38,143 bases of DNA from AWTP1-13 sp035762425 (GTDB lineage Bacteria > Pseudomonadota > Alphaproteobacteria > Rhizobiales > Hyphomicrobiaceae). Position 1 is the first letter of the stretch. Each line of letters starts with the position of its first letter. The translations under genes and the position numbers were made by a program. The notes beneath the pieces are model-generated. The model was not told the DNA's origin. It made no database searches and saw only the letters and a list, made by a program, of their open reading frames with translations. This document shows, piece after piece, positions 33,424 through 38,143 of the stretch. The DNA lies in assembly GCA_035762425.1 (NCBI GenBank), contig DASTOW010000120.1, positions 1 to 38,143 of the forward strand, written 5' to 3'.

Positions 33424-35100
33424 TTACCACTTAAAGAAGCCGCCGCCGCCACCACCGTACGACTTGGGCGAATTGCCGAAGAAGCCCCAGCCATCGCTGG
33501 TTTGCATAGGCTCACGCTGCCGCACTTTGAGTGCGCCCTGCGGCTCGCCACTCATGACGACCACGAAATCGGTGTCCTTGCCGGTCTCGATGCTGAGGCC
33601 CTCATCCGAGATGATCAAAGAGGAGCCGGGCAGCACCACATCCGAAACGCGCTTCAGGTCGTTGGGCGACATGGCAATGCGGTCCAGCGCGCGCTTGGCT
33701 CCCTCCGTGTCGGGCGACGCTGCCTCCACGAGCCGCCTCGCCTCGCCCTTTGCGCCTTTGCGCGGCGCCTCGCGCACCACGCCCTCGGCGCCCTTCGGCC
33801 CGTACATCGATATCATGCCCCAGCGCGCGTGGTTGTCGGTGTGGTTCAATGCCGTGAACACATAGGTGCCGATCGGCCTATCGGGATCCTGGATCGTGAC
33901 CGGACCTTCGAATACCGGCTTGTATCCCTGGCGCACATAGAGGCGCTGCGTCTTGCGGCTGATGAACACGGACACCGGCAGGCTCTTGCGTTCTGCCTCG
34001 GTGGAGACGTCGAGGGCCAGGTCCCTGACCTCTTCCGCGCTCTTGGCGTCGGCCTCGGCGGCGGCGGCGGCGGCGCCCTTGGCCTGGGCTTGGGCTTTTG
34101 CGTTGGCCAGCTGCGTCTCGGCCTCGGTCACTCGGGTAGTGGCAGTCTCCCGGCCGTTCTCGGCGCGCTTGAGGAGATCGGCCGCGTTGGCCGCGGTCGA
34201 AGCGGTGGCTGTCTCGACGTCGCGCTCGGCGTCCTTGAGCTGGGCCGCCGCACGTTCCCGGCGCTCCTCGGCGGTGCGCACAGCCTTCTCGGCAGCGGTA
34301 GATTCGGAAGCCTTGCGATCGGCTGCCTTGCGAGCCTCGCTGGCCTTGCGGGTAGCCGCCTCGGCCTCGCTGGTCTTGGTGGTGGCCATCGATTTCAGAA
34401 GATTGATGTGCTCGGGCGAGCCCTGCAGCACGGTGCGCCTGCCGCCCTCGACCTGCATCGACCTCGGCGCGAACAGCTTCGGGTGGGAGAACTCGGTCAG
34501 CGGCACGTCGCTCGGCGCGATCACCACCCGCATGCCAACATCGGTCAGCTCAAACAGCCGCTCGGCGAAGGCGATCGGCAGCCGCACGCAGCCGTGCGAG
34601 GCCGGGTATCCCGGCAACGCGCCGGCATGCAGCGCGATGCCGGTCCAAGTGATGCGCTGCATGAACGGCATGTTGCCGTCCTGGTAGAGGTTGGAGTTGT
34701 GCTGCGGTTTCTTCTGCACGACGCTGAAGATGCCGGCCGGAGTCTCATAGCCGTTCGAGCCGGTCGAAACGGACGACTGCTGGATCATGCGCCCGTTGGC
34801 GTCGTAGATAGAAATCCTCTGCGCATCGAGGGCAACCAGCGCCAGCACAGGAACCCCTGCGCGCTTGAAGGGCACCATGTCGCCGCGGTCGTTGCTGTAG
34901 GATTTCTCCTGGTAGCCGTCGTCGTAGTACTGCTGCTGCCGGGATCCGCCATAGCCGCCGTACCCCCCGTACCCGCCGTACGGGCTGTACTTGCTGAACT
35001 GGGCGCTGAGCGGTTGGCTATGGGTAAGGCCCAGGCCGAGTGTGAGGCCGGCGAGCGCCAGCCCGGTGTTGCTCAGGCGCGAGATGGTAATGCGGGGCAT
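33424..35100 (-). CDS. L,D-transpeptidase with coiled coil and second, altered YkuD-like domain
   Basis: A 558-residue exported peptidoglycan enzyme. A signal peptide (about 1-33) is followed by a tyrosine/glycine repeat (YGGYGGYGGYGG, 40-52). The first YkuD domain (about 84-200) has the catalytic site intact: ALHAG with His158 and SHGCVR at 168-173, nucleophile Cys171. It should cross-link peptidoglycan or attach proteins to it. Next comes an alanine/glutamate-rich coiled coil (about 240-370). The C-terminal part (about 373-515) begins PVSVFISRKTQRLYVRQGYKPVFEGPVTIQDPDRPIGTYVFTALNH, a YkuD-like fold start, but no SHGC motif follows, so it is probably non-catalytic and perhaps binds the wall or a partner. 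The C-terminus is glycine-rich. It is convergent with the TonB-like gene and lies downstream of the SUMF1-type gene on the same strand. Confidence 0.87.
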   Translation of the reverse strand: MPRITISRLSNTGLALAGLTLGLGLTHSQPLSAQFSKYSPYGGYGGYGGYGGSRQQQYYDDGYQEKSYSNDRGDMVPFKRAGVPVLALVALDAQRISIYDANGRMIQQSSVSTGSNGYETPAGIFSVVQKKPQHNSNLYQDGNMPFMQRITWTGIALHAGALPGYPASHGCVRLPIAFAERLFELTDVGMRVVIAPSDVPLTEFSHPKLFAPRSMQVEGGRRTVLQGSPEHINLLKSMATTKTSEAEAATRKASEARKAADRKASESTAAEKAVRTAEERRERAAAQLKDAERDVETATASTAANAADLLKRAENGRETATTRVTEAETQLANAKAQAQAKGAAAAAAEADAKSAEEVRDLALDVSTEAERKSLPVSVFISRKTQRLYVRQGYKPVFEGPVTIQDPDRPIGTYVFTALNHTDNHARWGMISMYGPKGAEGVVREAPRKGAKGEARRLVEAASPDTEGAKRALDRIAMSPNDLKRVSDVVLPGSSLIISDEGLSIETGKDTDFVVVMSGEPQGALKVRQREPMQTSDGWGFFGNSPKSYGGGGGGFFKW

Positions 35101-35127
35101 GCGGGTTGGTCTCCGTAGGGGCCGTGT

Positions 35128-36006
35128 CTATGGCATCGAGCGGGCGACGCGGAAGCCGGCATTTTCCTGGCGTACGCTGGGCGCGGACGCATAGCGATAG
35201 GCAGAACGAAGCAGCTGGGGGTAATAGTTCCACGCGCCGCCGCGCATGACATTGAGGGTGCAGTCGCGCGAGGCGACGGCCGATCCGTCGGTCGGTGCGC
35301 CTGCGTAAGTGTCCTTGTAGCAGTCTTCCACCCACTCCCAGACGTTGCCGTGCATGTCGTAGACGCCGAACGCGTTTGGTCGGAACGAGCCCACATCCAT
35401 GGTCTTCTGCCGGTAGATGCCGGGCTTGGCGCCCACGCCGTAGATGAAATTGCCGTCGTAGTTGGCCTGGCTGACGTTGATGGTCTGGCCGGTCGAGAAC
35501 GGCGGCTGCGTGGCGGTCACCTTGGTGGTGGCGCGCGCCGCGTATTCCCATTCTGCCTCGGTCGGTAGGCGGTAGGGCTTGCCGGTCTTCTTGGCGAGCC
35601 AGGCGACGAACTGCTTGGCGTCGTTCCAGGACACGTTGATAACGGGCCGGCGACCGCGGCCCCAGTTCTGGTCTTCGGGCTTGTGCGCGCAACCGCCTTC
35701 GCCGACGCAGGCGTCCCATTGTGCGAACGTGACCTCGTGCCTGCTGACCGCGAATGGCTGCGCGAACACCACCTTGCGCTGCGGGCCTTCGTCGGGGTTG
35801 CGGCCGCGCTCGCTGGTCGGCGAGCCCATCATGAACTCGCCGGCCGGCACCACCACCATCTCGGGGCAGTTGGCGCAGTCGCGAATGGCGTCCTTGGGCG
35901 CACTGCTCTCGCCGGCCCTGGCACGCTTCTGCTGCGCTTCCGTTCCAGACAACTGGATGAGAAGCAGAAGAACGAAAGCTATCAAGACCCGCAAAGCCCG
36001 CTCCAC
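35128..36006 (-). CDS. SUMF1/FGE-fold protein, exported, lacking the FGE cysteines
   Basis: A 292-residue protein of the formylglycine-generating-enzyme (SUMF1) family. The signal peptide is about residues 1-25 (ALRVLIAFVLLLLIQLSGTEAQ). Family motifs are clear: MVVVPAGEFMMGS, PVINVSWNDAKQFVAWL, YRLPTEAEWEYAARA, FGVYDMHGNVWEWVEDCY, RGGAWNYYPQLLRSAYRYA and AGFRVAR. In true formylglycine-generating enzymes the GGSYMCHRSYC segment carries both active cysteines; here the same places hold Tyr261 and Leu266, so sulfatase activation is unlikely and the fold probably serves another role, as in PvdO- or EgtB-like relatives. A CxxC pair at 44-47 may form a disulfide. No ATG lies near the signal peptide; GTG at 36006 is chosen, with GTG at 36018 as the alternative. 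The L,D-transpeptidase gene follows after 27 bases. Confidence 0.82.
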   Translation of the reverse strand: MERALRVLIAFVLLLLIQLSGTEAQQKRARAGESSAPKDAIRDCANCPEMVVVPAGEFMMGSPTSERGRNPDEGPQRKVVFAQPFAVSRHEVTFAQWDACVGEGGCAHKPEDQNWGRGRRPVINVSWNDAKQFVAWLAKKTGKPYRLPTEAEWEYAARATTKVTATQPPFSTGQTINVSQANYDGNFIYGVGAKPGIYRQKTMDVGSFRPNAFGVYDMHGNVWEWVEDCYKDTYAGAPTDGSAVASRDCTLNVMRGGAWNYYPQLLRSAYRYASAPSVRQENAGFRVARSMP

Positions 36007-36010
36007 TTGT

Positions 36011-36046
36011 GTCTGCACTGCTTTTGTCTGCACTGCTTTTGTCTGC
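36011..36046. repeat. 15-bp tandem repeat at the SUMF1-type gene start
   Basis: GTCTGCACTGCTTTT occurs twice (36011-36025 and 36026-36040), followed by a partial third copy (GTCTGC). The unit is a multiple of three and sits immediately upstream of the chosen GTG, with the first copy containing the alternative GTG at 36018. Copy-number change would alter the leader but not the reading frame. Confidence 0.85.
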
Positions 36047-36210
36047 AGCACCCCAGGATAACCCTGGAAGTGATACGAAATTGGCCGAACGGTGGCTTCG
36101 ATGCATGCAAATTTTTGGTGAGTCCAATGATCTTTCACGATGTTGTGCTCGCGCAGGGGGAAAGTTCCCAAAAGTAGCGCCCGAGTCGTAAATTGATCGC
36201 CAGTGCGGGG

Positions 36211-36278
36211 CCGATGCCACACGGGCCGCTGGCCAATGCCATAAGGGCCGCTGGCCCAATGCCACAAGGGCCGCTGGG
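36211..36278. repeat. 22-23 bp tandem repeat upstream of the ModA-like gene
   Basis: Three units: 36211-36232, 36233-36255 and 36256-36278, built on the core CCAATGCCACAAGGGCCGCTGG with a few changes. The last unit ends in GGG that flows into the ribosome site (GGGAGGGAAAGG) of the gene starting at 36288. Each unit holds GGGCC next to GGCC-like ends, so transcripts could fold back near the ribosome site. Confidence 0.85.
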
Positions 36279-36287
36279 AGGGAAAGG

Positions 36288-37052
36288 ATGCGTGCTGTCG
36301 CTGTTATGTTGTTGCTCTGCGCGCTGTCGGTCGGACCGGCCGGGGGTGCGGCAAATGCAGCCGAGGTCAAGGTTCTGAGCGCCGGCGCCATGCGTGGCGT
36401 GGTAGACGCCCTGCTGCCCGCCTTCGAGAAAGCAAGCGGGCACAAGGTGGTCGTTGACAACGCCACGGCGGGGGTGCTGGCCAGGCGCATCGAGGACGGC
36501 GAGCCATTCGACGTGGCAGTGATCACCGCCGTGGTGGTTGACGGCCTGGCAGGCAAAGGCAAGCTTGCCCCCGACAGCCGCGTCCCGCTGGCCAAGGTCG
36601 GCATGGGCGTGGCCGTGAAGGTTGGCGCGCCGCTGCCGGACATCAAGACCGTCGATGCCTTGAAGCGCACCCTCCTTGCAGCCAAGTCGGTGGCCTACAT
36701 CAACCCGAAGGCCGGCGGCACCAGCGGGGTGTTTTTCGAACAGATGATCGACAAGCTCGGCATCGGCAGCGAGGTGCGCGCCAAGGCCAGGCTCAAGGAC
36801 GGCGGCCATGTGGCCGACCTGGTGGCGAGCGGCGAGGCGGAGGTGGGCGTGCACGTGATCAGCGAGATCGTACCGGTCAAGGGTGCAGTGCTGGTCGGTC
36901 CGTTGCCGGCCGAGGTCCAAACCACCACCATCTACGCCGGCGCCATCAGCGCAGCCACCGCCCAGGCCGAGGCCGCCAAGGCGCTGCTCCGATTCATCGC
37001 TGGTCCGGCATCCGTGCCGGTGCTCCAGGCCAAAGGCATGGAGAAGCCGTAG
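36288..37052 (+). CDS. ModA-like periplasmic substrate-binding protein, orphan
   Basis: A 254-residue exported binding protein. The signal peptide is about residues 1-24 (ending GGAANAA). The mature part begins AEVKVLSAGAMRGVVDALLPAFEKASGHKVVVDNATAGVLARRIEDGEPFDVAVIT, the pattern of the ModA/molybdate-binding cluster, with later INPKAGGTSGVFFEQMIDKLGI and GEAEVGVHVISEIVPVKGAVLVGPLP. In true ModA proteins these loops hold molybdate; relatives bind other anions, so the ligand is uncertain. No permease or ATPase gene is adjacent, so it is an orphan that may serve a distant transporter. The ribosome site GGGAGGGAAAGG is strong. It is convergent with the VOC gene (10-base gap). Confidence 0.87.
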   Translation: MRAVAVMLLLCALSVGPAGGAANAAEVKVLSAGAMRGVVDALLPAFEKASGHKVVVDNATAGVLARRIEDGEPFDVAVITAVVVDGLAGKGKLAPDSRVPLAKVGMGVAVKVGAPLPDIKTVDALKRTLLAAKSVAYINPKAGGTSGVFFEQMIDKLGIGSEVRAKARLKDGGHVADLVASGEAEVGVHVISEIVPVKGAVLVGPLPAEVQTTTIYAGAISAATAQAEAAKALLRFIAGPASVPVLQAKGMEKP

Positions 37053-37062
37053 ACGGGCACGC

Positions 37063-37596
37063 CTACTGCGCCGGCTCGGCGAGCAGATTGTTCAGATCAA
37101 GGCGATGGGTGCCCATGTGCAGCTGCCCATCGGCATTGACCGGCCACAGATGGCGCGGCTTGTCCCAGTACAATTCCACGCCGTTCTGATCGTAGTCGCG
37201 CAAATACAGGGCCTCACTGACGCCGTGGTCGCTGGCGCCGTCGAGTTCGATGCCGGCGGCCTGCACGCGTCGCAACGCATCGGCCAATTGCGCGCGTGTC
37301 GGGTAGAGGATCGCTGTGTGATAGAGGCCGGTGCTGCCGGGGGGCGGCGGCTTGCCGCCGAGGCTTTCCCAAGTGTTGAGGCCGATGTGGTGGTGATAGC
37401 CGCCGGCCGACAGGAAGGCCGCCTGGTTGCCGTAGCGCTGGATGAGTTCGAAGCCCAGCACGTCGCAATAGAACGACAACGCGCGCTCGAGATCGGCGAC
37501 CTTGAGGTGCACGTGGCCGATACGCGTGCCGTCAGCAATCGGCTTGGCGGGGCGATGATCGGCGAGGGGTTGCAGGCGCGGCGGGGTCTGGCTCAC
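37063..37596 (-). CDS. VOC-family, catechol-2,3-dioxygenase-like protein
   Basis: A 177-residue vicinal-oxygen-chelate protein of the CatE-like group. Probable metal ligands are His28 (IGHVHLKV), His93 (GLYHTAILYP) and Glu141 (NGVELYWDKP), the two-His-one-Glu set used by iron extradiol dioxygenases and glyoxalases. The stretches AAFLSAGGYHHHIGLNTWES and DGASDHGVSEALYLRD are characteristic of this subgroup. It could cleave a catechol ring or act on another oxygenated substrate; no aromatic pathway neighbours support a choice. The frame continues 53 codons upstream to 37755, but that part is low quality and runs through an intergenic hairpin; GTG at 37596 is the likely start. Confidence 0.85.
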   Translation of the reverse strand: MSQTPPRLQPLADHRPAKPIADGTRIGHVHLKVADLERALSFYCDVLGFELIQRYGNQAAFLSAGGYHHHIGLNTWESLGGKPPPPGSTGLYHTAILYPTRAQLADALRRVQAAGIELDGASDHGVSEALYLRDYDQNGVELYWDKPRHLWPVNADGQLHMGTHRLDLNNLLAEPAQ

Positions 37597-37698
37597 GGCG
37601 ATGCTCCGGCGTCGGTGATGAACGGTGATATATGCATCTGCATGAGATGAGCAAGCGTGCGCTGCCGGTGTCGCGAGATCGTGACTGTCGGTGGTTGT

Positions 37699-37727
37699 CC
37701 CCTCTCCCCGTAGAACGGGGAGAGGGG
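37699..37727. repeat. Perfect 13-pair hairpin (dispersed-palindrome type)
   Basis: CCCCTCTCCCCGT (37699-37711) pairs fully with ACGGGGAGAGGGG (37715-37727) around a three-base loop AGA. Hairpins with the CCCTCTCCCCG / CGGGGAGAGGG core are, from memory, widespread between genes in Hyphomicrobiales genomes, so this is probably one copy of a dispersed repeat. Confidence 0.85.
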
Positions 37728-37962
37728 GAACGCGCACTATCCCCGCTTTCACCATCGCGTGCGGAAGGCAGCGCGCGCTTATCCCCGTGCATCAGGCGCG
37801 TGAGACGATGATCGCACCTCGGCTCAACGAGGGGCGCCATCGCGAGGCGTCTCGATGGTGCGGGCCGAGGGCCGTATTCGAATAGCCCGCGCAACGGGCG
37901 CTTCCGCCAGCATGGCCGGTTGGGTCACTCGCCGGAGCTGCGGACGGAAATCCGGATACGGC

Positions 37963-38033
37963 GCGGGGCGTCCCTCGCAGGACTGCCCTCATACACAGAG
38001 CCAGGCGACGGACGCCCCGCTCCCTCGGTTTTT
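37963..38033 (+). terminator. Long inverted repeat followed by T5: possible terminator or structured RNA end
   Basis: GCGGGGCGTCC (37963-37973) and GGACGCCCCGC (38010-38020) are perfect 11-bp arms around a 36-base spacer, with TTTTT at 38029-38033. The long spacer and the eight-base gap before the T-run make it an atypical terminator; it may instead be the 3' half of a structured RNA. No known RNA family is recognised. Confidence 0.35.
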
Positions 38034-38143
38034 AGGTGCTGACACTCGCGGCTCGCGAGCGCCAGGAAGCAACTGCGCGTGTGCGGGTGGATGACCGGCG
38101 CGAACTGGCGCCGGGCGCGTAATGCTGGAAGCATGCCTCCGGC

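Larger units (their letters stand above)
37597..38143. other. Non-coding, inverted-repeat-rich window end
   Basis: No gene is supported. Several short frames exist on both strands, but they are arginine-, proline- and serine-rich shadows typical of high-GC non-coding DNA. The region contains a 13-pair hairpin, a CCATCG/CGATGG dyad near 37850, an 11-bp inverted repeat with a T-run, GCTCGCGAGC near 38051, and CCGGCGC/GCGCCGG at 38095-38114. A gene could begin beyond the window edge. Confidence 0.6.

Noticed and set aside
33379..35118. 579-residue open frame antisense to the L,D-transpeptidase
   Set aside because: The long Gly/Leu-rich segments are reverse reads of the alanine-rich coiled coil; no independent start or motif.
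37691..38134. Short open frames at the window end on both strands
   Set aside because: They run through hairpin repeats, lack ribosome sites and have Arg/Ser/Pro-rich translations typical of non-coding DNA.
38041..38143. Signal-recognition-particle RNA
   Set aside because: GGAAGC followed by GTGTGCGGG faintly recalls it, but the conserved core GGAAGGAAGCAGCC and the pairing arms are absent.

Overview
The window is high-GC and almost entirely coding, with gene content typical of an alphaproteobacterium, most likely in the Hyphomicrobiales (Rhizobiales). This rests on a TIGR02302/DUF4175-type protein, an alpha-2-macroglobulin gene next to pbpC, polyhydroxybutyrate-related genes, an L,D-transpeptidase with an added C-terminal domain, and GC-rich hairpin repeats between genes. 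The assignment comes from recognising families by eye; no database search was run. I see no phage, transposase, CRISPR, rRNA or tRNA, so it reads as ordinary chromosome.

Layout. 0.2-4.7 kb: a sodium:solute symporter (minus), then an unrecognised 616-residue envelope protein that starts at TTG and is joined by a one-base overlap to a YbjQ-type protein, then two small membrane proteins. 4.7-6.0 kb: 3-hydroxybutyrate dehydrogenase (bdhA) divergent from a RidA-like protein. 6.2-8.1 kb: two divergent methyltransferases separated by a 13-14 bp minisatellite; the minus-strand one has the hallmarks of a protein arginine methyltransferase. 8.1-12 kb: a DUF2235 alpha/beta hydrolase with membrane segments, two overlapping micro-ORFs and an unrecognised 204-residue protein with a clear intrinsic terminator.

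12.05-20.6 kb is an envelope block on the plus strand: a periplasmic alpha-2-macroglobulin with an intact thioester motif, penicillin-binding protein 1C, and an exported PHB-depolymerase-type esterase that abuts a convergent LysR regulator. 21.8-26.6 kb holds the DUF4175 protein with a Gln/Gly tract and a CHASE3 hybrid histidine kinase. 26.8-28.3 kb holds an SDR oxidoreductase and a PEMT/ICMT-like membrane methyltransferase.

28.4-31.1 kb is a divergent galactarate pair: GarD makes 5-dehydro-4-deoxyglucarate and KdgD dehydrates and decarboxylates it towards 2-oxoglutarate. 31.2-32.4 kb holds an ArsR regulator and SRPBCC protein overlapping by ATGA, under a promoter whose spacer is a perfect palindrome, followed by a small protein. 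32.5-37.6 kb holds an orphan TonB-like protein, an L,D-transpeptidase with a coiled coil and a second YkuD-like domain lacking the catalytic motif, a SUMF1-fold protein lacking the formylglycine-generating cysteines, an orphan ModA-like binding protein behind a 23-bp tandem repeat, and a catechol-dioxygenase-like VOC protein. The last 0.5 kb is non-coding and rich in inverted repeats.

I did not find a clear multi-gene defence system or other unmistakably new machine. The best leads are the arginine-methyltransferase-like enzyme, the TTG-start envelope protein plus YbjQ pair, the palindrome-in-promoter with a possibly leaderless GTG start, the coupled micro-ORFs, and the envelope proteins with altered active sites.
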